64,000 nucleotides of DNA from Xanthoparmelia taractica (taxonomy: Eukaryota; Ascomycota; Lecanoromycetes; Lecanorales; Parmeliaceae): NCBI GenBank assembly GCA_033085395.1, contig JANQBS010000069.1:116536-180535 (forward strand). The letters are read 5' to 3'. A program made the position numbers and the translations under genes. How positions within the stretch are numbered: position 1 is the first letter of the stretch; each line of letters starts with the position of its first letter. Positions 49,301 to 60,736 of the stretch are shown here, one piece after another. The notes beneath the pieces were generated by a model. That model had not been told where the DNA came from. It did no database searches and saw nothing but the letters and a program-made list of their open reading frames with translations.

Positions 49301-50276
49301 GGGTTCTAATCGACATTTTGGCCCCCATGGATGCAAAGGCTGTCCCGTGCCAGATCCCGATGACTTAGAACCTAAAGATTTACCGTCAATGGCGCTTGTG
49401 CACTGGGCTGCGGAGACAGGTCACCTCAAGGTCTTCGACATCGTTGAGCCTCCTCTTCAAGAATATCTAAAACACGAACGGCATCATGATGAAACACTTG
49501 TAATTGCTTGTCGTCACGGTCAAGTTGCGGTGGTCGAACTTCTGCTTGCCCGCAGAACCTTTGACTTATCCAACGGTAGGGCAATGGTTGCCGCTAGCGC
49601 CTCTGGTAACGCATTGATACTAGAGGGTCTACTGCAAGCTCAGGAGAAGAACCTAGAGAATGAGAGCAGACCAGGTCTCTCTTCGGTTTCTGATTTTAGA
49701 AAGATCGGCCCGATAGCACTTTACCAGGCTGCGAGCAACGGCCATGCGCACATCGTAGAAATCCTGCTTGCAAGGAAAACGGAGGCTTACATTAGCGACC
49801 CCAGCACCGGGTTGACGTCTCTTCAGATAGTTGCAAAGAACGGCTACGTCCAGGTTGTCGTAGCTCTTTGTACAGAGATGAAGAGGTCAAAGAAAGTCGT
49901 ATACGTTTTGGACCCTTCGCACGAAAAGACGGGCATGAAGGCGCTACACTACGCAGCGTTATGCGGGTCTGATGAGATCGTTAGGATACTCATACAGCAT
50001 GGTTCGGGCTGCAACATTCTGGACTCGCTAGGAGAAACAGCTTTGATCAAAGCATCACAGAATGGACGAGCTTCCGTGGCCAAAGCCCTTCTTGAAGGGG
50101 GAGCTGACCTTCTCGTAAGAGGAGGAAAGCTCTACGATATGGACATTCGAACTCCTTCTATGAGTCCTTCCGTGAGGCATGGTAGGCAGATGACGGACGT
50201 GAAACCATCGGCTGTGCATCATGCAGCATTAAATGGCCACGATAATGTGCTTGCAGTACTGCCTTATTCGGACTGA
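46394..50276 (+). CDS. NACHT-type STAND/NLR-like protein with ankyrin repeats (C-terminus cut by frameshift)
   Basis: Exons 46394-46474, 46723-46938, 47012-47387, 47454-47630, 47687-47711, 47764-48342 and 48398-50276 sum to 3333 nt (1110 residues). The N-domain (PLVMGPLWGSVRVVLHLARE) resembles that of the zinc-finger NLR. Walker A, HGIPGSGKSVLT (about 282-293), is mostly encoded by the 25-nt exon 47687-47711. Walker B is LHIIVDGLDECE near 380. A sensor-like ILFTCRDEG follows, then AQGMFLWVHFQI and the usual post-NACHT helical region. Ankyrin-type repeats start near residue 815 (VHWAAETGHLKVFDIV, LYQAASNGHAHIVEILLARK, LHYAALCGSDEIVRILIQHG). The frame stops at 50276 inside an ankyrin array that continues in another frame. 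NLRs of this type act in heterokaryon incompatibility or microbial sensing. The exon upstream of 47764 is joined through an AAG acceptor. Confidence 0.85.
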
Positions 50277-50980
50277 GATGTGGGGACTATGAAGTTAATG
50301 CCCTTCACTTGGGTGCAATGTTCGGCCATCCTAACGTGGTTCAAACTTTGCTATTCAAAGGCGCCGATATCGAGAGTAGAGATTCTATGGGCTTGACAGC
50401 GCTACACTATGCTTCATACAACGGGCATAATGCGGTGATCCAGTTATTGTTGTGTAGAGGTTGCGAAATCAACTGGAGCGCGGACCGAGGGAAAACAGCC
50501 TTACACTATGCAGCGCAGGCCGCAAAATTTGAAACCATTAGACTTTTAATCACCCATGGTGCAGCTATAGATAAGACGAACTCAGGAGGAGAAACGCCAC
50601 TTCATGTAGCGGCCCGTAGCGCAGATTCAGACACAGTACGGGCTTTGGTGGAGTGCGGAGCCCCATTGGAGTACAAAGACAAGAAGGGCCACACCGCGCT
50701 TGACTTAGCTCTTGTTTCGGGTCGGCTAATGAATGCGCTCGCACTGATTGAGCTCGGAGCAGAATGGATACGGTGGGAAGTGTTTCATAGGGCGGTCCTG
50801 TCAATGGAAGACGATATCGCGCAGATATTGACAAGTAGACTCTCCACCGCGACAGCGGAACAACAAAAAGACGCTGTTGCGATGATTAACAGTGCGGTGA
50901 CAGTTGGTTCGAGGACTAGGAATCCAGAAGCCGTGCGAGTATTCAAGAGTTGGCTGAAGAGGCAGCCCAGACTGTCTTGA
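50255..50980 (+). pseudogene. Out-of-frame ankyrin tail of the NLR gene
   Basis: Directly after the stop the neighbouring frame continues with good ankyrin repeats: VNALHLGAMFGHPNVVQTLL, LTALHYASYNGHNAVIQLLL, KTALHYAAQAAKFETIRLLI, ETPLHVAARSADSDTVRALV, HTALDLALVSG. It ends with a non-repeat cap to the stop at 50980. The frame change equals a loss of one base (or gain of two) between about 50255 and 50290, and I found no intron of plausible size that would fix it. The last ~225 residues are therefore probably not translated with the rest. Confidence 0.7.
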
Positions 50981-52512
50981 GTAGACATGTACGATTATTA
51001 GCGGCCGAGCTACGGGCAAGCAGTGTAAGGTATCATCAACATATCAACGATGATGCATTTGGATTTTGATGCAAGGACTCTGTTTTCTGATGGGAGGTCC
51101 ATGCTTCAAAGTCTTTTGTATAGAAGTGGACTACGATCTGCCCGAGAATCGTCCCGGGCATCAAGCTCTACAAATTTCCTGGATGGACATTATCATTCAT
51201 AGCTAAGAATTCCGATACAATTCTAACGAGTCCTCCTTCTTACGTCACTTAGGCATTCACCACTTTCACAACGCTTGGGTCTTAGCGATGCGTTGAGGTT
51301 TCACTTGTATAGCTGCTTTCCTTCTCACAAGATTCGGGAACAGCTATTTCGAATCTCTGTTTTCTTTGACCTGTAGGCTATATCCAATGGTCCCCACTCT
51401 CACGATGTCCGCCATGATCTAGACTACATGGTCCAGTACAATGGTGATGGAGTCCATCAGGTCTCAAGGATCTTGTGCGGACATCCAATGTCCGTATTCG
51501 ATGCCAGTCTTGATACGGAATGCTCATATTAATTTTACAGTCGAGAAGGGGTATGGTTGTGTGTCGTATTAGCTCAACGTAGCGCGTCGGGAAGTGTTGT
51601 AGTGATTTTAAGGCTAATGGCGATATTGATAAAGCCTGTTGTTTAGAAAGTAGAGGGCTTTAGCGGTGCTGGAAAGTATTGCGTGGGAATGATTTCTTTG
51701 GTCCTTCATCACGCTCCTAAGTAGACCGATTGACTCATCTGGCGGAAAATCGAACTTGGTATACTTGTGCCGTATTGACATGTTTTACACCGCAGTATCA
51801 GAATCTTGTTCTGCAATATCCCGTAGAATGAATCTTCCCGAAGAGAATGCATAAAGTTTACAAGATTATGAAAACGGCAACGGCCCGCTGGAAGGAGAAG
51901 AGGTATACATTCACTCATATCCTCCAAGTCCCCCATTCGTGTGAGCTGGTTCTTGAATCAGTAACTTAGAGTCGTACCTCTGTAGACAGATTTAACTATA
52001 GCCAGTCAATGTATTTGGTGGCAAGCAAAGGAAACCGATCGTTGAGGGCAATTACCCCTTTAGGGCTCGGTCCACTTACCGTTGTAGGCTTAGCGTGCTA
52101 AAAAGAGACGCCAAGAGCGCCAAGAGCGCCAAGGATACCAAAAACGGATAAAATCCAATCTCTATTTCGTATGACGATTTTACTCCTTTCTTCTTACGTC
52201 CACTTTCTAACATCCAGTGGTTGGCAACTCAACTCACCACAACCGAATCAAAGAGACCAAAATTACACTCTCAAATCTATTAGCATAGGGAGAGACGTGC
52301 CCTTGAGCCTTTGACTGCACTTTATTGAAATATCAAAATGGTCAAAAGACGGAGCACCCAGTGTCCATGAGTCATCAACTCGAAAGATAGTGGGCCAGGT
52401 CAAGACTGTAATGCTTCTGGCTCTAAGTATCTGAGCCGGCAGTAGCGCCAGGAGAAACCCAGTCATCGACTCCGACAGTCCTAGTGTCGCTGTGCTACAG
52501 TCACGGAAGACG
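50981..52512. other. Intergenic, no gene seen
   Basis: About 1.5 kb without a supportable gene. A nine-base GAGCGCCAA repeat (three copies) sits at 52104-52132. Confidence 0.5.
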
Positions 52513-54513
52513 ATGAAGATCCCTCGACTCATTTCTCGTAAATCTCATCAGTCGTCCTTGCCGCAAGAACAGGACGATCCCCGCTGTCAACCCTCATATA
52601 AACCTCTCCCAAATCCACAGACTGATTGTCGGCTGTTGTGCGTCCTCCCTGGTCGCACCTCGGACCCTGTCATTTGTACTACCAACGTCGTCGATTTGGC
52701 GGAGGCTGTAGGTAGATACGATGCCCTATCTTACTGCTGGGGTTCACAGCACCGCAATCGACCCATTACTTGCGATGGACAATCGTTGAATGTGACCCCG
52801 AACCTAGAGTCTGCTCTGAAACGTCTTCGCGCACCAGACGTACCCCGAAACTTCTGGATTGATCAGCTATGCATAGACCAGGAAAACATCCGGGAGAAGG
52901 AGCAGCAAATCGGATTGATGACTGATATATATCGCCTATCATCCAAGGTGCTGATCTGGCTAGGCGACGACGGGGATGAACCTCGAAAGGCTTATAAAAT
53001 CATGGACCGTCTGTTGAGAATGGATCCATTTGCAAGCAGTGGCCAGACCAAAAGCGAAGACGACCAGCGCCTGCAGACTAGAGGTAGTATTGGCCTAGAT
53101 CAGCTCAAGTCTCATGGGTTGCCTGGGCCTAAGGACACAGGATGGCAGGAACTACGGAACCTGCTCTCACGACCGTGGTTCTCTCGCATCTGGACTGTAC
53201 AAGAAGCTGCAGTTGCAATTGACGCGGACTTCCTGTGGGGAAAAGAGTATACTCTCAATTGGGAAAGCATGGTGTCAATCATGCGCTTGGTGTGGGAGCA
53301 CCTACCGAAGACATTGCTAGGACCAGACATCGTTCTCCGAGGGTTGCCAGCAGACTCAGTCGTTCGGATTACCGCAACTACGCGGACGCTTGATAATCAG
53401 TCTCACCATGACCTCTTCAATCTGGCACTAATGTATAAGGCCTATGGCACATCAAAGCCGCAAGACAAACTCTACGCCCTCCTTAATATTTCGAGCTCGC
53501 CGCAGGTTCCAGATTACGGGGAAGCTCCAGAAATCACTTTTCACGACATGGCATACCACAATATCAACCAAGTCTATGAAGAGATCACGAGGCTCCCAGA
53601 AGAGCTTTCACAGCAGCAGTGGCATCCATATCCGGATATCTCACAGGGACCTCACCTTAGGATGATTGCATTGATTTGTGCAGCCGGGATTGCTAACCAG
53701 CAGCTTTCTCTTCCTTCTTGGGTTCCAGACTGGACTGTTGATCTGTTTCCAGCGCCGATATGGACGAGGAAGACCTACTATAAGAGCCGAACATCTGCCA
53801 ATGCGTCTGACTGGCCCGGCGCACCTCCAGCAAACCTAGCGTTGGAGCGACCAACCACTATCAATAAAAATTTGGCCGAGATTCAATGGTCAGCCGAGGG
53901 TCAGAATGTCATAGGCTCTGCAACATTACCATCTACTCTCCAGATAAAAGGCCTCATCTGTGATACGATCAGCAGGCGCGTTTTCGCAAAGGTAGACATG
54001 GGGAAGCCTCTTGAGCTTGAAGAGCAGCAAAAGGCGCTCATGGAATGGCTTCTTGAAGCGGATGAGATGGCTGATCTCGGACCCGAAACTTCCTATATGG
54101 GAGGTGCAGACACTGAACTCTTCAGACGGACACTCCTGTTTGACGAAGATTTGCCGCAACCTACGGATGTTGAGAAACCAGAATTCTGGAAAGCTTTAAG
54201 GTTCACAAAAAACTCGAGATTCACGAGCACGATGAGGCGTAAGCTGCAACCTTGGGACTATCTCCGAGCCATTCAGAACATTCCCGGCCGGACCTTCTTT
54301 GTGACCCAGGGCGGTCGCATTGGGCTTGCGCCTCATGCTACGCATATGTACGACAAAATTTGTGTGCTTCCAGAATTCGAGGTACCGCTCGTGCTTCGTC
54401 CAGAGGGCAACGAGTTTCGGATCGTGGGGGAATGCTATGCGGGAAATGATGATATGATGCCAGGTGGTTCTGAGTACTCGCAGATGACGCCGGAGTGGAT
54501 CACCATCAAATGA
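52513..54513 (+). CDS. Heterokaryon-incompatibility (HET) domain protein
   Basis: Single exon of 666 residues from the first ATG, MKIPRLISRKSHQ; the frame opens slightly upstream without an ATG. The HET domain occupies about residues 69-215: YDALSYCWGS, then FWIDQLCIDQENIREKEQQI, IYRLSSKVLIWLGDD, and RPWFSRIWTVQEAAV. The C-terminal half has the usual features of HET proteins: KPQDKLYALLNISS, LPSWVPDWTV and a final FFVTQGGRIGLAP segment with the late GDxI-like region replaced by YDKICVLPEFEVPLVLR. HET proteins trigger cell death after fusion of unlike hyphae or in response to NLR partners. The open frame shows no lesion although RIP-like DNA begins about 180 bp downstream. Confidence 0.92.
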   Translation: MKIPRLISRKSHQSSLPQEQDDPRCQPSYKPLPNPQTDCRLLCVLPGRTSDPVICTTNVVDLAEAVGRYDALSYCWGSQHRNRPITCDGQSLNVTPNLESALKRLRAPDVPRNFWIDQLCIDQENIREKEQQIGLMTDIYRLSSKVLIWLGDDGDEPRKAYKIMDRLLRMDPFASSGQTKSEDDQRLQTRGSIGLDQLKSHGLPGPKDTGWQELRNLLSRPWFSRIWTVQEAAVAIDADFLWGKEYTLNWESMVSIMRLVWEHLPKTLLGPDIVLRGLPADSVVRITATTRTLDNQSHHDLFNLALMYKAYGTSKPQDKLYALLNISSSPQVPDYGEAPEITFHDMAYHNINQVYEEITRLPEELSQQQWHPYPDISQGPHLRMIALICAAGIANQQLSLPSWVPDWTVDLFPAPIWTRKTYYKSRTSANASDWPGAPPANLALERPTTINKNLAEIQWSAEGQNVIGSATLPSTLQIKGLICDTISRRVFAKVDMGKPLELEEQQKALMEWLLEADEMADLGPETSYMGGADTELFRRTLLFDEDLPQPTDVEKPEFWKALRFTKNSRFTSTMRRKLQPWDYLRAIQNIPGRTFFVTQGGRIGLAPHATHMYDKICVLPEFEVPLVLRPEGNEFRIVGECYAGNDDMMPGGSEYSQMTPEWITIK

Positions 54514-54974
54514 GGGGTGTGCTGGCCTGAATTGTTGTATAAAAGCGGTGCGACTCGGTACACTACGTTTGCTACTTGCTTGTTTCCGTCAGTGTGGAGA
54601 GAACTCTCGCAATCATGGGCCAGGATGGCGGAAGACCTGTATGATCTGGCGTGCTCGTGAGTATAAGTTTTGAATCCCGAAATATACTCCCGAGTATAAA
54701 TTAATAACAAAGATCGAAGTTATCTTTCTATATATAAGAAAGTAATTATATAATCTAAGTAATCGCTTATATATATATACTTAATAAAATACAATACGAT
54801 TTTTAATATATAACTTTATATAATAGTCGCAATAGTAAAACTATAAGTTAGTGAGTTCAATATAAGATTATACTATTAGCGTTGTTTCATTAATATACGA
54901 TATACGAGATACGTGTTCGAGGCGAGCACTATTTGTATAATCACTACACTAGTAGTTAACTCTTTATTCGAATT

Positions 54975-55126
54975 GTTCTCTTTTAGAGTTATATTATTCT
55001 CTTTTAGAGTTATATTATTCTCTTTTAAAGTTATATTATTCTCTTTTAGAGTTATATTATTCTCTTTTAAAGTTATATTATTCTCTTTTAAAGTTATATT
55101 ATTCTCTTTTAGAGTTATATTATTCT
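54975..55126. repeat. 21-bp minisatellite, seven copies
   Basis: Unit TATTCTCTTTTAGAGTTATAT repeated about seven times; three copies carry AAAG instead of AGAG, a G-to-A change. The minus strand is open and would encode a heptapeptide repeat, but this is probably a by-product. Confidence 0.9.
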
Positions 55127-56381
55127 TCTCCCGCTCGCTCACACCTGTATATATAGCTTTATAACTTTAGGGCTATGTCGTATAGGTGTAGGGAGTTCTT
55201 CTAGCGCTGGGGAACCGGCCTGACTACCTTACGTGCACTACTCAGAAGGTCTTAGCTGCCCCAGTGTTGAATATAATTAATTATCTATCTATATATTCGC
55301 TTGTACATACGTTGCTTTTATATAATCTTACTATTTACGAGTACTAATAACGACTTAATAATAATATAAAGAATACTATTATCTAAAGATTTAATAATTA
55401 ATAAAAAGTTAAAATTATAAGATATAAATTAGATATATTATTTTTATATTATATATTTATAAAATATATTAAAATATTATAATAAGATCTTTCTTATATT
55501 CGATAACTTTTTAATAGATTATAAGTTTGAATAGCTTAGTAAAAACGATTTCGAAAAACTCGAAATCGTTTCGCCCTGAAAAACTAGAATCGTAGATTCG
55601 AATCTCGAATTACGCGCACTTTCGATACGCTCTCTTCGTTATATCTCTCTCTTTTTTAGAAAAATCTAACTCGTTTAAGAATCGCTTCTTTCGAAGCTCT
55701 TTTTAAGATAGAGAAATATTAAAATATTACAATAAGATCTTTTCTATATTCGATAACTTTTTAATAAAATAGTTATTAATTTAATCTTTTAATAAGTAAT
55801 AAAAAATTATATTTAATATATTAATTTTTAATTATATTTAATAGTATCTTTTTTAATTATAATTAAAGAAGATTATATAAGTATTAATTTTATATTATAA
55901 AGTTATAAAGCTTCGAATATTAATATAACTAATAATAAATAGTAAATAAACTAAGTAAGTAAATAAATATAAAGATTCTCGTATTTAAAAAAGCTTATAA
56001 ATTTATTTAAGCTATATTATATTTACTATAAATATATAGTATATTAAATCTAGTCTTACTATTATAAACGAGACTCGATACTCTTTATTCTAGAAATTAA
56101 AACTAATATTATAATTTCTATAAGAATAAAAGCACTTAGCGTAGACTAATAAAACTCGCTTAACTCGCTTATTAGACTATAAGCTACGTAGTAAGAACGA
56201 GTATCTAGTATACTTAATAGAAGTCTTAAATACTCGCGAATTACTTTTTTTTTTCTTACTTTCTTAGCTATTAGTTTACTTAATAATCTAGATAGTTATT
56301 CTAGTATCTAAGTTTATTAATCTCGTTAATTATCTAGCTACTACGTAGCTTTATTAAAAAGAGATCTTACTATCTTATAAT

Positions 56382-56620
56382 TTCTATCTACTAGAGTTAA
56401 ATATTTTTAAGTTAAAAATATTAATAGGCTACTAAAAATCGACTTAAAAACATCTCAATTCTAAATTCAAATATCTTTAAATCGGAATTCTATCTACTAG
56501 AAATAGCTGGTTTTGAGTACGAATTTATAAAAAAAAAATTTTAAATAGTATATTTTAAAGAGCTCGCTTAGCGCTAAAATTTGATACTACGCTAACTAAG
56601 ATCGGTTAAGCGAATATTTT
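56382..56620. repeat. Partial extra copy of the duplicated subtelomeric unit
   Basis: Starts with CTATCTACTAGAGTTA and ends with GCTCGCTTAGCGCT and CTAAGATCGG-like words, the same order as at the heads of the two large units at 57046 and 59823. Confidence 0.6.
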
Positions 56621-57349
56621 ATTATTAAATTCTAAAATAATTAAGAATATAATAAGTGCGGGTATATTCGGCGCTAAAATCTCAAGATTTCCACTATTTG
56701 CCTTTAGTCTAAAATAACATATAGTATAAATAGAGAAAAAAATAATTATAGTTTAAAGCGTAATAAATATAGAGAAATAAAAATTTTGAAAAAATATTAA
56801 GATTTAAGAATATTAGTTCTAAAAGTATATTTTCTATTTAGTAGAGTCAAATAATTTTAAGTCTAAATAAGTATAATTAAAAAATCTAAAGAGTGCGTTT
56901 TAAACGACTCGTATAGTTCTATAAAACGCGCTATTTTTTATTAAGATCTAATAGAAACTTATTTAGAAAAAAATTATTAAAATAAATTTAAAAAACGTGC
57001 TAAGACTAGGGAGCGAGTACTTCCGAGAAGGTCTTGACACGAAGCCCTATCTACTAGAGTTAGATATTTTTAATCTAAAAATATCTATAGGCTACTAAAA
57101 AATCGACCTAAAAATATCTTAGTTCTAAATTCAAATGTTTTTAGATTAAAATCATATAAAAAAAAATCTAAAGAGTACGTTTTATAGAGCTCGCTTAGCG
57201 CTATTTAGCGCGCTATTGCTAATTAAGATTCGATAAGAGAATATCGAGTAGTAAATTATTGAAATAAATTCAAAAATCGTGTTAAGATTATGGTGCGAGT
57301 ACTCCCGAAGAGGTCTTGGCGCGATTCCCTATTCTATTTCTCGGGCTAT

Positions 57350-58110
57350 ATATTAAATATAATATAAATCTACAAAAAAAAGGGGGTTATTTCGATTATT
57401 ATTAATTTAGTAAATTTGGAAATTTCTAAATTAGACTTAATTTAAGTAAGTTAGTATTAGATTAAAATTCTAAGACTTAGAGTTAATTACGAATTAAATA
57501 TAGATATATAGATATTTAATATAATCTAAATTTAAAAAAAAAAGTTAATTATTTACTTTATTATTAGCACTATGGTTTCTAAATTTCCTAAATCGAACTT
57601 TAATTAAGCTAGTTAGTATTAGATTAAATTCTTAAGATATAGAGATAGTTATACGAATACTCGAAAAGAGATCTTAATACGAAGCTCTTTTCTATTTCTC
57701 GAGCGATATAATTAATATAATAAAATTCTATAAAAAAAACATAATTTATTAGATTAATATTAATTCTAAAAAATTTAAATTTTCTAAAACGAGTAAAAAC
57801 TAAATTAATTAGAATTAGATAAAAATCTTAAGACTTAGAGATAGTCGTGCGAATACTTTTAAAGAGATTATAAGACGAAGTCTAATTCTACTTCTAAAGC
57901 TATATAATAAGTATAAAATAATTCTATAAAAAAAAGTTAATTATTTAAGTTAATAGTAACTCTAAAAATTTTAAATTTTTTAAAAATAGTTAAAATTAAA
58001 TTAATTAGTATTAGACTATATTCTTAAGTCTTAGAGATAATCGCGAGTTAAAATTTAAATATATAGATAATTAATATTATCTAGATTTATAAAAAAGAAG
58101 TTAATTATTT
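57350..58110. repeat. Tandem array of about 165-205 bp units
   Basis: The marker TAGTTAGTATTAGATT or a close variant recurs near 57442, 57606, 57792 and 57996, each with a following TATAAAAAAAA-type tract. Confidence 0.6.
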
Positions 58111-58444
58111 ATTATATTATTAACGCTAGAATATTTAAATTATTTAAATTAACGATAGAACTCGATAGTTTTACGCTATAAAACTAATTAGAGAACGATC
58201 TAATTAAGTCGCGTAGAGTTTTTATTACGAGTCGCGTGTTAAGAGGGCTTGGCGTTTTGTAGTTCAAAATAGTCGAAGAAAATTAAGTATAACTCGCCTC
58301 GATTATATGCGATGAAAATTTTAAAGAATATATTTTATAGAGCTCGCTTAGCGCTCTTTAACGCGTTATCGTTAATTATAATCGAGTCTAAACTTATTAA
58401 GTTATAAAGTCAATTAATTTAACGGACGAAGATTCGCTAAGAAC

Positions 58445-58720
58445 TACGAGTCGAAAAGATGTGATATATTTAATAATATGAAACTAGTTTTTCGAATATT
58501 ATATTAAAAGATATAAGATATTCCATACTCTTATTAAGTTTTTAATAAATATATTACGTAATATTTTTTTATATTTTAAAAATAAGTAAAAAGCTTAAGC
58601 GAACGCTTATATAATTATATAATTCTATAAATAGATTAAAAAGATATAATTTTTTTAAAAAAGTTAAAAAAAAGTTAAAAACGACTATATTTAATAGATA
58701 TTATATCTTTTCGACTCGTA
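58445..58720. mobile_element. hAT-like MITE, 276 bp
   Basis: Perfect terminal inverted repeats of at least 16 bp, TACGAGTCGAAAAGAT and its complement ATCTTTTCGACTCGTA. It is flanked by an 8-bp target duplication, CTAAGAAC on the left (58437-58444) and TTAAGAAC on the right (58721-58728). The two differ by one C/T change. The duplicated copy at about 61264 has the single uninterrupted site TTAAGAACTATATGCGAGC, which serves as the empty site. It has no coding capacity. TSD length and TIR type fit the hAT superfamily. Confidence 0.85.
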
Positions 58721-59879
58721 TTAAGAACTATATATAAGCTCTTTCGACGAGATCTTAATAGATCTTCTTTATTTCTTTTTCTTCGATTAGAAATATTATA
58801 TAATTTAAATTTAATAAATAGTCTTAGATATCGAGATTAAAGTTCGACTTTAGCGTTTTAATTCCAGAAAAGTTTAATTATATCGAGCGAGTTTATAAAG
58901 TAAAATACTTCTCTCTTCGTTAGATAATATTAATAATTCTCTAATATCTAAGATAGAGAGTTACTCTCTTTTAGCCCTCGATAAAGAAACTTAAATTATA
59001 TATAATCGAAGCGATCTCTCTATTTATAAATAATCTTTTTTCTTATTATTTTAACTTAAATAGAGATAAAAATAATTATAAAGAAAAATACTTAATATAT
59101 AAGAAGTAGAGTTTAGCTAGATTAGAATTTAAATATTAAGAATAATAATTAGAGATTAAATAGATAAAGAAAGACGAGACTAGTTTTAATAATATATATA
59201 ATTTCTTCGTATATAGTAGATAAATCTATTAGATAGATTAAATACTCTTTAACTATATATATTTATCTAATAGTTAATTAATCGAAACGAGCGCGATTTA
59301 TAAGTAATATATCGTTTATTTACTATTCTATTCTATATTATATTTACATATAGTTTAACTATTATATAATAGAACGCCCTCTTATTAATTTTCTTATAAA
59401 GCTTTATTAATCGTATACGCACTTAATAGATAAACTTCTTCTCTTCTCGAAATTACTTATAGTTAAACGATTATATATAAACGTCGCGACGTCTTAGAAT
59501 ATAATGTTATTAATATCGTAGAATCTATTATCTTTAATAAAAAAGAATCGGGCGATAGAAATATCGAAAGCTTATTCTCTTTAATCGCTAGAAGTCTTAA
59601 TCTTATAATTTATATTTATATATATTTTATCGTCTATTAATAAAAGAGATATAATATATAAATTTATCTTCTTCTTAATTATATTTTAATACTAGAAAAA
59701 ATAATCGATATTCTCGTAACTATATACGATTTTTTTATTATTAAAATTATTATTAATTATTAGCTATTCGATTAAAAACTTCTTAAAGATTCGTCTATTA
59801 ATGCGATTAAGTTTATTATAAGACTATCTACTAGGGGGAGCTAGTTTTAACCTAAAACCAGCTCTAGGCTATTAAAAAT

Positions 59880-59924
59880 CGACCTAAAACCAGCTGACTT
59901 TTAAATCCAGCTGGTTTTAGGTCG
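59880..59924. repeat. Perfect inverted repeat (hairpin)
   Basis: CGACCTAAAACCAGCTG and its exact complement CAGCTGGTTTTAGGTCG enclose an 11-base loop. A partial third arm, CCTAAAACCAGCT, lies just upstream at 59850-59862. Confidence 0.9.
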
Positions 59925-60099
59925 GAATTCACAAAAAAAAAAAATCTGAATAGTACATTTTATAGAGCTTGCTTAGGGCTATCTAGCGCGCTATTGCTGA
60001 CTAAGATCGGATGTATAGTTATTTTGAAATAAATTATTGAAATAAATTCAAAAAACGTGCCAAGACCAGTGTGCGGGTACTCCCGAAGAAGTCTTGGCA

Positions 60100-60600
60100 T
60101 AAAGCTTTGTTCTATTCCTCGGGCTAGATATTAAATATAATATAGATCTACAAAAAAAATAAAGTTATTTAGATTAATTTAAATAATGAGATTTTCGAAT
60201 AACCTAAATCGAGCTAGAATTCAGCTAGTTAGTATTAGGTTGAATACTTAGATCTAAGTAGTAGTCGCTATTTTAAATTTAAATATATAGATATTTAATA
60301 TAAACTAGATCTATAAAAAAAAGCTAGCTATTTAGATAAGTATTAGTGCTAATAATTTGTAATTATATAAATCGAACTAGATTTAAGCTAGTTAGTATTA
60401 GATCGAATTCATAGAAATTAGTATTAGATACGATTTAAAACTTTAATATAAAGATAGTTAATATAATCTAGATATAAAAAAAAAAGATAGTTATTTAGAT
60501 TAATATTTATATTAAGAAAATCGAATTATAAGAATAAGATTAAAATTAAGCTAGTTAGTATTAGATTGAATTTAGAAGAGTTAGAGATAGTCGAGATATA
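60100..60600. repeat. Tandem array of about 163-178 bp units
   Basis: The marker AGCTAGTTAGTATTAG recurs near 60210, 60388 and 60551. It corresponds to the array in unit 1 but has fewer units. Confidence 0.65.
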
Positions 60601-60649
60601 TATTAGAAATTTTAATAAAGAGTAACTAAGTACGATCTATCTTATAGAG

Positions 60650-60736
60650 AATAATATAAGAGTTATTATAATATAAGAGTTATTATAATATAAGAGTTAT
60701 TATAATATAAGAGTTATTATAATATAAGAGTTATTA
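60650..60736. repeat. 17-bp minisatellite, five copies
   Basis: Unit GAGTTATTATAATATAA repeated five times almost perfectly. Confidence 0.9.

Larger units (their letters stand above)
57046..59822. repeat. Direct duplication, unit 1
   Basis: Shares with unit 2 an ordered series of blocks: CTATCTACTAG head, TAGAGCTCGCTTAGCGCT, GTGCGAGTACTCCCGAAGAG, TCTCGGGCTATATATTAAAT, an internal tandem array, TAGAACTCGATAGTTTTACG, and a long block ending GCGATTAAGTTTATTATAAG. This unit is more AT-rich and contains an inserted 276 bp element. Confidence 0.75.

Noticed and set aside
54876..55142. Minus-strand frame encoding a heptapeptide (ENNITLK) repeat protein
   Set aside because: It follows entirely from a 21-bp minisatellite in AT-rich, RIP-like DNA, with no gene context.
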